Source: Dromaius novaehollandiae (taxonomy: Eukaryota; Chordata; Aves; Casuariiformes; Dromaiidae). Taken from it: a stretch of DNA of 64,000 nucleotides. The notes beneath the pieces were generated by a model, which searched no databases, was not told the DNA's origin, and saw nothing but the letters and a program-made list of their open reading frames with translations. The position numbers and the translations under genes were made by a program. The number at the start of each line of letters is the position of its first letter. Position 1 is the stretch's first letter. Below, one piece after another: positions 48,271 to 60,100 of this stretch. Where the stretch lies: contig NC_088132.1 of assembly GCF_036370855.1 (NCBI RefSeq), positions 64,704,841-64,768,840 on the forward strand, given 5' to 3'.

Positions 48271-50064
48271 GGGAAGAGACTGGCTCTATTAGGCCTTTAT
48301 TAGTGCCTGCTCACACTTTCTCCTGTGTCTCTGATAGATTAAGCTAAATATTTTTTATCTGAATGCAGATAAAAATATTGAAGTTAAGTGAAGAATAATT
48401 CGACGAAGTATGCAAGGACTGTGTTTCTGTGGAAAATTTACAGTCCAGACCTACTGGAGACTTACTTTATGCACTACATAAAATCTTGTTTGTCTGAATA
48501 GCTGAACAGGCCTTTGTGCTACCTTGCTTGTTTGTGTCTTGTTGTATCAGATTTACACATGATTAAAAATAAGCAAGTTTCAATTAATCACATCAGCCAA
48601 CAGACCTCCTAGAAGAAATACTTTAAGATTTGTGACAGTGTAAAAAGCCAGCTTTTATTTTTGGAGCATCTTCATGTAAACAGAAGACTTGAGGTTTAGT
48701 ATTCTAATGCAGGAAAAATACTGAAATTGTACATTTTTCAGTAGCTTGATTGACTTTCTGAATTCTGATTTGGCCTAGTGTCATAATTCCTAAATTATGC
48801 AAATTGTGTTCATACCCATTTAAAAACTGAATAGAAAATGTGGTGGTGTGCAGATAGAAAAAAATGCCATGGTTGCTTGACTCTGAATGCTACTGTGGTA
48901 ATCAGTATTCTCCTTACATAAAAATTTATGTGCACATAAACTATAACTTGGCTTTAAAATGTGCCTTGCAACTTGTTGCACAGCAGTTCAGTCTTCATAT
49001 TTGTTTTCATCTGGATTTTTAACATTCAAACAGGTTGGGGGGGTTTTCTGGTTTTTTTGTTTGTTTGTTTTGTTAAGGATTTGTACCCAAATCATTGTCT
49101 AATTATACCACATCTCTTTGGTCACATAAATTGCCGTTATTTAATAATTACACCTTTGCCATATACAGCCTGAAGTAAATAATGAGCTGTAACTTTTTAA
49201 TATTTTTCTAACAACGCTTAGGAGAAAGGGAATATGATCTCCTTCCTTAATGATTGCAGAAATTAGTATGCTGTAACTTCACTGCTAACACTGAAGGAGC
49301 TCCTTGAAATTGAAAGTAGCAAAAACCAAAGCACTGATTACATTGATGCTATGGGTGGGGGGAGTGACTCTGTACTCTCAACTTTAAAGTTAATGAGAAC
49401 TGGCAGTGTGTATCTATTTTTTTTTTTTTGGTCTCCCTTCCTTCCTTTTCATACAGTTTGCATCTTATTCAAGAAAATATATTTCTTGAAGATGATCTCT
49501 ACCAGGGTTTAAGGAAACAGCTAGCTCTTAAAAAAAAAAAAATTAAACATCTTCCCTGATGATGAAGTTTTATGGTACTCCTGTAGATTAATTTAATTTA
49601 GTCTAGTCAGCTTTCTAATCTGACATTGTAGAAGTCTTAATTCAAAACACTATGTGCTGTGTTGTGAGAATACAAGGATTTTGTTTCTCCTTCAGCAGAA
49701 GATCTAGGTATTTAAGACTTCCTGAAACTTTTTGTGCTGTGAGCTGTGGTGCTGCTGTTCTAAACACACTTGCTGGAAGGCCCTGGAAAGACAGGTGTCA
49801 GTATAATTTTAACTTCCCTTGTTCCTTTTGTGCCAGCTTGCATTGAAGGATTGATGTAAATATAAAAGTTCATGTGTTTTCTGCTGTTGCTACAAAGAAA
49901 CTAGATGCTAGAGTAAATTTATAAGATTATCCCTTGAAGTTGCTGCTATTCAAAATAGATATAGAAAGCTAAATCTTTAATAATTGTCATTTTATTCAGT
50001 ATTTTGCAATTCCTTTCTCCTAGCAGCACATTCATTAACAGCTTTAATTTTAGTATCTGGGCAC

Positions 50065-50112
50065 TTTTTTTTTTTTTCTTTTTTTTTCTTTTTTTTTCTT
50101 TTTTTTCTTTTT
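50065..50112. repeat. T-rich (T8-9C)n polypyrimidine tract
   Basis: Runs of seven to thirteen T are separated by single C at a period of about nine to ten bases for nearly 50 bases inside the presumed 3' UTR. It resembles binding sites for polypyrimidine-tract or ELAV-type proteins if transcribed, but may be just a mutated poly(T). Confidence 0.85.
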
Positions 50113-50272
50113 AACTAAAATGCTTAATGTAACTACATCTTCAGAACATTCTTTGAGTATGTCAGTCCACCTCCTTTTCTCCCCATTCCACCTCAGCACC
50201 TTTCACCTCTCCCCCAGAGGGTAAGGACTGTAATATAAATTACACTGTCAGTAGTGCCCTGGAGAAAGTGCC

Positions 50273-50348
50273 TTTGGTTTTTGAGAAGTCCAAGGAGCAT
50301 CCTTTCGAGGCCTTTTGGTTTTTGAGAAGTCCAAGGAGCATCCTTTCG
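50273..50348. repeat. Two perfect 35-bp copies at 41-bp spacing
   Basis: The 35 bases starting tttggtttttgagaagtcca at 50273-50307 recur exactly at 50314-50348, separated by six bases. Perfect identity in fast-evolving 3' UTR DNA points to a recent tandem duplication. Confidence 0.93.
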
Positions 50349-51320
50349 TCAGAACACATTTCTCTGAAAATGGTAGTAGTTAGTTTATTGGGGAATGGGT
50401 ATGTCTTCTCTATGCAGGCTTCATGATGACTGTAGAAACCACAAGTAAAACACAAAGCCTCAGCTGAGCCATCTGCATGCTTATTAGAACTATATGGCAG
50501 CCACGCATTGTCTAGTCGGCTATCTGTGAAAGTTTGTGGGCCACAGCAATTTCAGCACAAGTCCTTCTGTTAAACTACCCCTCTGTTAGCCTCTGCTCGC
50601 TAACTTCTGTGAGATTTATTGCATTAAATACCTGGCTGCTTAGTCTGACTATTGCTTCAGAGACCTAGATGTCTTCAAATGCAGGTTGTGGATACTAACT
50701 TTTGATTGATAGCATGTTTTTTTTTGAAGGACTACTTTGGTTATTCCTAAAGATGTTGTTTGCCCTTTCTGTTAAAGAAATGGAAAGCATTTTGTTCTTA
50801 ATTATTGTTAATCCTGAATCATTTCCTAAATTAGGTAGTGTGCTAACAGGAGTTAGGCATGTCACTTCTGAAATCTTATATAGTTCATTGTGTATAGATC
50901 AGTGGTAATAATTGCAGAGGATTTTACAAGAATGTATCCTTGAGATAATTCTATTATCTATGTGATAGAATTATATTATCTTTCTTACTAGCTTGTGTGT
51001 TTATCTAGGGCTAAAATAGTAAAAACTGAGCAGGAAATACTTGTTGGTGAACAGCTTACAGATGCCACAACAAACATAAATAATGGGCCTTACAGCTTGT
51101 TCATAAACCTCTGTGCCAAAATATTACATCATATAGTGGTTTTTTTTGTTTGGAACATAGCAAGCTGATTGTATCAAACACTTGCACACAGGTTTTAGAG
51201 TGTATGTGATATAACGCATTGTAGCAGTTCCCTGAAATTGTCTGAACTGGGCCCTGTCTAACATTATAATTAAAGGGAAAGATTTTTTTTTTTTAACATA
51301 ACTATGGTGCACTTTAAAAA

Positions 51321-51340
51321 AATAAAGGCATTAAAATAAA
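51321..51340 (+). terminator. IL6ST: Paired AATAAA poly(A) signals
   Basis: AATAAA occurs twice within 20 bases (51321-51326 and 51335-51340), about 3.05 kb after the stop codon. These are the strongest clustered signals in the downstream DNA. No strong GT-rich element follows immediately, so usage is uncertain. Confidence 0.45.
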
Positions 51341-51360
51341 ACCGCATGTCAGTATTGACA

Positions 51361-54059
51361 CTTTCATGCCCATCTTGATTACCTAGATTGGAATTTTTCA
51401 AATAGGGGTGGGAGAATAAGACCTTGCTACTTTAGTGGTAGGGAAGGATGACTAATAAGAATAAAATTTTTCTCTGTATTAGCACACTTGGAATTTCTCA
51501 AGTGCAGGCTAGCTAGCTACTTTTCTGTTTGCAAAAAAAAAAAAAAAAAAAAAATTATTATTTCTATAGTACTGTTGTGATCTGTTAAAACATGAGTTTG
51601 TTTGGGTTGATTCTAGTGTTGTGACTTTTGCAGGGGCAGTTAGTTTGGGAATATACTCTCCATCTGTAGTTAGGATCTTGGGATTGTTTCATATGCGTAC
51701 TGTAGTAAGTTAAGGTACCTGCTAAGCCTCAAACAGGCAAAACAAAGCACAGCAGAGAAGAAAGCATTTTTAAACTTAATTCTGGGCTGTGTTTACCTTG
51801 TGGGCAAGCATGCATCTATCTATGCTATAGCAGCCTAGCAGAATACTATTATTTATCAAGACTTGCAAAAATTTTGGCCCCATCACTGGGCTCAAGAGCT
51901 AGATGATCCCTTGGCTTCACTTTTATTCCTCCTGAGAGAAAGGGAGAGTTTTTAACAGAAGTGTTATTTCTAGGCTCAAGCAGTGGAAAAGCCACGCTGC
52001 CTGGGGTAGGTTTTGCCCTTCTGCTCTGAGTGTAAATCTTGAGCATCACCAGATGGTTAAAACTTAAATTAGCATCCCCTGTGTGTGGAAATCATCACAC
52101 AGTATTACAAACCCTCACACTGATTTTAACTTCAGGCATTTAACTTAGTTTAATTAATGCCAGGTCTTACATACAGAAGAACCACATCAGCTTGTGTTGC
52201 TGTAGTACTGACTTCACAGTGGGAGCTGAAACCCCAGAGATTCTCAACCTATTATAGTCAGCTCCACTGGAGGGCATAAACCTTTTAAAGTCCAATTTAT
52301 TTGTGTTAAATGGAACTAAATATACTAGTTGGTTTTCCACATGAAACAGCTGTTGTAATTAACTCCTTTGGACACATTCCTTTAAATACATTAAAAAGTT
52401 TTCCTGTTTGATGATGCATCATAAAACCATATTATTTCCCTTTAAGCTGTTGTCTCATTTGCTAGTATAGACACATATATGCATTTTAACTTCCAAGAGT
52501 TGATATTAATGTTATTTGGAAGCAGTTTATAACGAATAGAAGTGTTGCTGTTACAAAACAGCAAATTTTGAAGTACAGCCAACCACAAAGTCTTCAGTTT
52601 AGCTCTCAGGCCATAGAGCTGCAGTATGGTGCAGGTATTAAATACATAAGCCTGGAGAAGAAAGGCAGAATTCAATATCTTACCTTTGATTCACAAATTC
52701 CAAATCTCTTCCTTAAAAAGTGAAAGGAAAAGTGAAAAAGAGGAAGCTAATGCATACTTTTGTTTCTCATTTCTCCGCAGTACTCATGCGAGCTGAGCCA
52801 TTCCCAAAAATGAAAGCAGTGCTAACTTAAATGCACAAAGATGTGTTTTTAAGACAAGATTTGATACAGATGAATTTAAAATTAACAGCTGAGAGCTAAA
52901 TCTCATAGTGATCATCAGCTGCCCCTTAGTTTTAGAGCAAGGAGAAGGTAGGCAATAAATACCTCACAGAATGCAGGCCTTAGTCTACAGTTTTGTGACT
53001 ATTTGCAAAGACAACCTTGCAAGTGGATATATGCAATAAAGTCATTGATACTTTGCAGAGACACGCTTCTGTAACAGTAGGTGAAAAACAAGTGCGTGGC
53101 ACAACTGTCAGACTGCTAGAGAGCTTGATGTCCCTTCTGCTTGGACTAAAATGTCTTCCAAACACAGCACTGCCTGACTTCTTCACTGGCGATTGCAAAC
53201 TCAGTAGATGAGCATTCTCTGCAACTTTTGAAACTGATAACACCTGTTGCTTTTCCTCACATCAAAACACATTAATTGTAGGATCCAGTCAACTTTTCAG
53301 GTTTTTTAGTATATCTAACCTCTTCTCCAAGTAATATATAGCCTGACACTTTGATACAACAGTGGATGGCCTAGTAACCAAGTGCTTTTATTTGGGGAGA
53401 GGGGTTAAGGCATTTATAACCAAGGTTACTGGTCATCAAATGTTAGTGAACCAATATATGCATCTAGGTAAGCATAATCATGGGACATGGGGACTTGCTA
53501 ACAAGAAAAGTGCCTTGATGCTGGATTGAATGGCTAGCAAATGTAAACATTAGGTCAAATTTTACTATGTACTTAAGGTAACTATGTCTCACTAAGCTAC
53601 TGGTAATTTGTATGCCAGCTGTAAAAGGCTTGCATACTCCAGCCAGAGGTTAAACTTGTAAACTGCTGCATAAACTGTCACTATATGGAAAAATGTGTTT
53701 TAATACCAGTACACTATCTTCATTCTTTTACAAGCTGCATGTTTATTGTCATGTAAACTCTGCTTTCTACAATTTACATTTTACTGTAATTTTCAAATGT
53801 CTTCCTCTTTGTTACCTAACTGAGCCTGGATGTTGCATTTGTCTACTACATAATACACAAAACAAAATTATGTATATACTTTGTGTGCTGGAGTCAGTGT
53901 TTTTGTAAAGCTAACTTAAATAATAATCACAGAAGGAGTAGAGTCTGGGCACTGCCTAATAGGCAAGCAATTAAGAAACATTCCCAGAGAAAGAAGTGAC
54001 CACAGAACACCAAGGCAAAAGGTGAGACAGCTTTAATACATAGTGCTTTTGTCTCAAAA

Positions 54060-54061
<2 letters not shown>
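51361..54061. other. Distal 3' UTR or intergenic DNA
   Basis: AT-rich sequence without a recognised gene. It contains a 22-base A run (51533-51554) and two single AATAAA hexamers (52954-52959, 53035-53040) that could mark a longer IL6ST 3' UTR of about 4.7 kb. Frames here match nothing known. Confidence 0.5.
51533..51554. repeat. Poly(A) tract
   Basis: Twenty-two consecutive A. No retroposed body or target-site duplication was recognised upstream of it. Confidence 0.95.

Positions 54062-54100
<39 letters not shown>
54062..54100. repeat. (AC)n microsatellite
   Basis: A perfect AC dinucleotide array of about 39 bases, just past the IL6ST 3' region. On the minus strand it reads GTGTGT and lies about 70 bases past an AATAAA (54176-54171). 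Confidence 0.97.
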
Positions 54101-54104
<4 letters not shown>

Positions 54105-57100
54105 AGTTAGATACCTATTTGGATATAGTGGGGAATTTCAGCAGCAGGCAAACTCTTTTCAATCCTTCTCTTTATTTTAAATCACTTTGTCATAGGTGTC
54201 AGTTGCAAATGTCTGCAGCCAGGGTGCTTAGATAGATTACTGTCCCAGGCAAGTAGCTCCATTCCTACTGCTGCTAAATGTATATATATTTTCTGTGTTC
54301 TTGTTCTCGTGATAACCAGCACTTCTTGGAAGAAGGGTGGCCCTGTCTGACTGTTGCTCAGCAGTTTGAAAACAGCAGTTTGAAGAATCGCATTCCAGGC
54401 AAGCTTGCTTGTGTCTGACAAAATTGGGAAGAAGAGTGCCAAAAAAAATCAGTTCTAAGAAAAATTACAGCACCAAGGTTGAGCATATAATGGGCAGTCC
54501 AGTCTACTCATGCAGACTTATTTCCAAGAAAGAAGTTCTGGCTACTTCTAACATTAGCCTTAGTCTCACTGGACTTTGCTTCTTCTATTTCCAAGGGATG
54601 GAGAACCCTCATAGCTTTACATTTCAGTGGCTGAGAAAGCACAGTCAGAGCTTCTGATGGTCAGAAGATGCACACATCAGTAAGGCTTCGAGGGCAGCAA
54701 CTGAGAAAAGACAGCTTCTCCCTCCCAGCTAAAATTCTGTTTTTTGTAGACTGCAAAGCGTTTAACAAGGGCAGAATCACACCCGTGCATTGTGTGTATC
54801 CCTCAGCATCAAGAATCATTTCTTTCCCTGCCACAGCAGTGATCCCAGGACATAACAAGCAGGTTAATACATCAGTGCAAAATCACATGCAAATCTAATA
54901 CTATATACCTTTTTCACAGATAATTTCAGCACTCAACATTTTTAGTTCACTCTGCAGTTTTCTTAATTGCTATTTCATATACAGGACCTTAAATTTCTAC
55001 AAGAACATCTTTTGTACTTCTTCCTCACCTAAGGTCAGAGCTGTTGACCAGGCACAGCAGTTAACACAGTTGCACTTGACAACTGTATGGAGAAGTGTAT
55101 GCAGAAGAGGCGTCAGCAGCTTTATCTTCATTGAACTTCTCGATTCTGACAGCACAAAGTAACTTCCTGTAACAGTTAAAATAAACAAAGGAAATTGGCC
55201 TGGACAGTGAATGACGGGAATGCTGTGCTTTCCACAGGAAACACATACTTCTGTAGTTTGTACATCAGGCCAGCAGAAGCCTGCCAGGTTCCATGGAAGA
55301 GCTATTCATCCCCATGGCCCTGCTCCAACAGGGCCCCAGAAAAGCTGTGGAAGCAGCTAACCAAATGCAAGAGATTGACAAATGCTGAGCTGCCTCATAA
55401 ATGACAAACACCGCAGCAACACAGCACAAGCCACAGCTAGTGGTGATTAAAACAGACATTTAGACATGCCCTCTCACCCCACACATCTAGTGATGTGTTT
55501 GGAGTCCTGTGAGCAGGGAGGAAACACTGGTTTATTTTGACCATTGATAATCAGAGTAACATTAAACTTGTCTGCAAAAAACATCTTCCATGCATTCTCC
55601 TGGCATATATACTGTTTGTTTATGGTACAGTGGCACCATCTCCTTCCTGTCTTCCCAGCAGTCTCCAACTACCATGAAATAACTAGCAAATCCAAAATAC
55701 CCCTCCCTGCAAATAGCTAGGCTACACAAATGAAAAAATTCCTAGTTCAGCCGTAGAGGCGCTCTTATATTCCAGCCTGAGCCCTCACTGCAAGACCTCA
55801 CCTGATCTATTGCTCCCTGTGAGGGACAGCAGAGGGAAAAGCAGAGCTGAAAAAAACTTATCAGAAGGCTGAACTGGATGCCTCGGGGTGTATATATGCA
55901 TACACACTGCAGTGTTAGTGGTTATCCTCTCCAGCCTCCTCCTCTTCTCCCAGCTATGAAGAGAGTTACCGTGAGAAACAGACTCGAAGTCCTGCAAAGC
56001 TGTTTTTGTCTTCCTCTCCAACAACATATAGTTTTGAACACACGAAGCAGAGCATGGACTAGGCTGAAGAAAACAGCAAGCTCTGATACAAGTTGCACTC
56101 ATCTGCTGCCAGTCACTGCTGCCACAGTAGAGGGGAAGGGAGCACAATGAGCAAACAGGGAGGTACTGGATGAAATTAAGAGCAAGTAATTTGAGTCCAA
56201 GCTTGCCTGCAAAATGGAAACACATTGTATGCTAATGCCCTAAGCATTGCGCTGGCTTTCCTTTTATGATGATCCATAAGTCACACAGAGCTGGCTTCAG
56301 CGGCAAGCGTCAGGTTTCATTAAGTGAAACCAGAAGGCCTAGGAACAGCTCTGCAGGAGCGGATGGATCACGGATTGACCGTGGCCTGCTCCAGCCCTCA
56401 GCCGGTGCTCAACAAGCTTCTGGCACTGCCCTCGGTTGTGATCACACAACTTTTTGCAGCAGATCCTGGCCATCAAAACCCAACACAGATCCTCAAAAAA
56501 GTAGCTCTGATCTGCTACTTCACACTGTAGGTGCCACAGGCACTCAGTACCTCTAGGCTGCAGCTGAAAGGCAGTGATGTGCTGGTGCAGTTAACTGGAA
56601 GCAGGAAGGGAGCACTCCAGTGCTGTGGGCTGCAGGCAGGACCCTGGGCATCATCCGGAGCACTGCAGAGCCCTGCTCTCAGTACCAGGCTTAAAAGCAG
56701 CACAGCACAGTCCTGCTCCTAACCTGCCAGATTCGCTCCTGGGACCTGCAGGGTCTCACTCCTGCTGAGCACAGCCAGCTGCCCAGGCCAGCACAGCTTG
56801 GCTCCAGCCCAGGAGCATCCCGCCAGGCTTCCTCACGCAAGGGCGCGTTCAGCCCACCTGTGGCCGTGCCAGGAGATGGCAGCATTATGTCACATTTAAC
56901 ATCCAGACAGGGTGACTACTCCAGCCCAGTTCCAGCCCCTTCCCACTCCCAAATTACTCATGGGGGTTTTTTAATATTTCTTTGCTGATTACTTAACATC
57001 CCCTTGACGTCTCTCTCCTGCCTCTGCCATCAATAGCAAGAGATCACCATGTTGTCTTTCACTCTCATTACAAGCCTGAGTGGGCCACTAAATCCAGACC

Positions 57101-60100
57101 AGTCAGCAGGCCCAGTGCCTGCTGTGCTCCCAGGCAGGCCCATCTCTCACAGCTTTCGGCACATGTTCCTATCTGTCAGGGGCCCTACAATAGCTAGTCC
57201 ACACAAAACAGGCCAGGATTACTGGTTCCTTGTCCCTGTGGGACTGATGGCTATGATATGGTTTGCCAATAGGACGCCTATTCTCATGCATTGCTACAGC
57301 CTGAGTCACTGCACTTAACGCTGACCCTCATATGTTAGTAATATAGATTCTCATGCACTTTGGGAACACACTGAGCTCACAAAGACCATTTCTGGACCAG
57401 ACCTGTGGCAGCAATTCTTCCTGCTTGAACGGAAGCAGCTTTTTCCCCTGCTTTGAGAAAGCCTAACAAGGGAGAAAGACCCTGCACAGCTCTGTGCGCA
57501 TTAAAGAACTGCCAAGGCCAACTCAGTGCACACAGCCGCTCTGTCGCCAGTGCAAGACTGGGTTATGGACAACGTGAACATGCTGTTTAGGAAAGGATTA
57601 GCACTAAGATAAATTTTTCCTTATTGGGACAATAGTAATAAGCCTTAAAATGTACTCCTACTGCCATTTATGCGGTTACTTAGACTTACAGTTAAGTCAA
57701 ACGACATAACAGGCACAGCTAGCTACCCTGATTGCCTGTAGCAGAGCGGTGGGCTGGCAGCTGATAAAGAGACTTCACCTACTGGCATCTGGGACAACAG
57801 AGAAGTCAAGGGAGGAAAGCGAGGCACCTCCTAGAGCATGAGCAGCTGTTGTAGCTCCTACAAGGCTCTCGTGACTGAGCCTAGTCAAGTAGGAGTTTAT
57901 GCCACAGCACTGCCCTCAGCCCCAGAAATCCGCGGAGGGATTTGATTTCCAGCAAGGCTGCGCAACCACTTACAGCTTCACACGCATCTGCTGCAGGCCT
58001 GGCCCCGTGACTGCAGCTCCGTGCTGGCACAGCCAGCCTCTGCGCCCTACAGCCACGCACACCATAGCTTTACTTGCTCCTCTCCCCTTAAGGCAGCCTT
58101 GGGTGAGGATGTGCCGTCTCCCACGAGAGCACACGGATACTGACCCTGCCCATCTTCCTCCTTAGCCCTCCTGGTCCACGTGCTCCCCCCAACCCAGTAA
58201 TTCAGAGAGTCCCTAGTTTGCGCACTTCTCACTCTGAACCAGGGACCCTTTTCCCTCAGCACCTCTGCAAAGCCCTGGCCAGTATTGACACGTTGAGAGT
58301 CCCCCACCTCCTCCTTCAGATAAATTCCCTTCCAAGAAAAAAGTCACAAAACTGTCAAGTGAAAGCTGCAAACGCCGAACACCGCAACCTGGGCCTTGTT
58401 GCCAACTCGCCCGACCGTGAGCGCAGGGGTCGGCGGTGCTCCGCAGCCTGGCCTGGCCGCAGGTCTGCTCCCTCCTTCCCTTCTGCACCGGAGCTACAGA
58501 TGGCCTCCGTGCCGCGCTCTGCTCTGCTCCACCCCATCCTATGGGCAGAAAGGAGCCACTTCCTCTTCACGTCCCCACCTTCCTCTCCAAGGCAGTTCTC
58601 AGACAAACACTTTTCGCAGACAAATAATTTTGTTAGCCCCAGCACAAAAGCAAGTGCCTCTGGAGCCTTCTCAAGGCATGGTGCATTCGGTTAGTCTCCG
58701 CTACACCTGCATCTGCCGCACATGCCATGGCGGGGTGTAATGTATTGGGTACATACATACAACCAAGCTGAAATACAAGGTTTTCAAAGTCATTTGTAAA
58801 TAGTTCAACATTCTGGCGCAGATTTCTTGAGTGCTGATTTTTGTAAGACCTGATATATGTAGTTTTGGTTTCCTATTTCAAAGTGATTCTTACTTACCTT
58901 TTTGCTGGTTGTCTTCCTCCTTTAAGTAAAAATAATAACTATTCCCATACGTCATAACACTTCTGTCTGTCTGTATCAGGGAGCCTATTAATTTTATTTA
59001 TTTGGTAGTAAATTCATGCCATTTCAGTACAAGAGGTTCAACAGAAGTCTGCTACTTTTCACATAATATACACAATCTTTTGTTACTGTGGTAGATATAG
59101 ATCTGTACACAAAAGCAAAATGAATCACAATACAAGCATGCAGAAAAGTGACAATCAAATTATTTAAAAGTAGCCTAAAGACAAAGATCAGACTCAGTAC
59201 AAGAAGTGGAGTAACGCAGATAAAAATACCAACATGGAAACACTGATGGTGAACACAAACTCCTTTAAAGGCAATGAAACAGACTTATTCACAAAAGCTA
59301 GAGAGAAAAACCCATCATGCTACAAGTGTTTCTGTCCAGGAAGAAATTCAGGATAAACTTGGCCCTACCATAAGCGTGCGTATATACATGTATATATATA
59401 CACATATACACAAACACATATGTGTTTACACACATGTGCACTTGTGCATGTGTGCCTATATCCCCATCACTACAAGACTAAGCTGAAGGAATGGGAGCAG
59501 AACATGCACAAATTAGAGAAAAAGCATCCAAGAATTTATCTGAGGACATGGCAACAAAACCCAGTTACCAGGAGGCAAGCAGTGGCACATGAAGGATTCC
59601 CCAGAAGCTGCCCCTATCTATATGCTTTTGCCCACATTAGATGTGACATAGCCAGCCCACCTTTAGTGAGAAGTGAGTTACCTCACTTTTACCTTAAACT
59701 AACAGCACGAACTTGGGCCACATCTACAGACTAGTGGACCTACTAGTAAAAATCCAAACCGTAGATAGCATCACAATAACTTGTTCGGTAGTTTTGCATC
59801 AAGACAGTAACAGAAGTAGATGGCATGAGAAAATTATAACTGATCAACAGCACTCAGAGCCAGCAGAGCACTCGCAACATGGACCATGACAGTGTTCCCC
59901 GAGTAGCTCAAACCATTCAGAGCAAACGTTTTCCAGCTTTTGCTGCCAGGTGCATTCCAGTGCGGGCAAGAAGTGCAGCAGGAATGTGACCAACCAGGCA
60001 CAGGATACAGTTCTGGGATGCTAAAGTATTGCAATGTGCAGTGGCAACTTTATCAATACAGCAATGATAATTTAACATACTGCTTAGGAAAGGATGGGCA

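Larger units (their letters stand above)
48271..51360 (+). other. IL6ST: IL6ST 3' UTR (minimum plausible extent)
   Basis: AT-rich non-coding sequence follows the TGA, with many ATTTA pentamers. Candidate poly(A) signals are ATTAAA at about 48,562, AATAAA at 51321-51326 and 51335-51340, and more distal AATAAA at 52954 and 53035. I drew the end after the 51.3 kb pair. Human IL6ST has a 3' UTR of several kilobases, so the distal signals may also be used. The true end needs transcript data. Confidence 0.5.

Noticed and set aside
55785-56225. Minus-strand frame of 146 codons
   Set aside because: No recognisable domain, Cys/Ser/Leu-rich, and its interior contains strong acceptor-like pyrimidine tracts that would not be kept in coding sequence.
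58218-58694. Plus-strand frame of 158 codons with several shadows
   Set aside because: Sits in the GC-richer block with open frames in multiple phases on both strands; composition is Ser/Pro/Arg-rich and matches nothing known.
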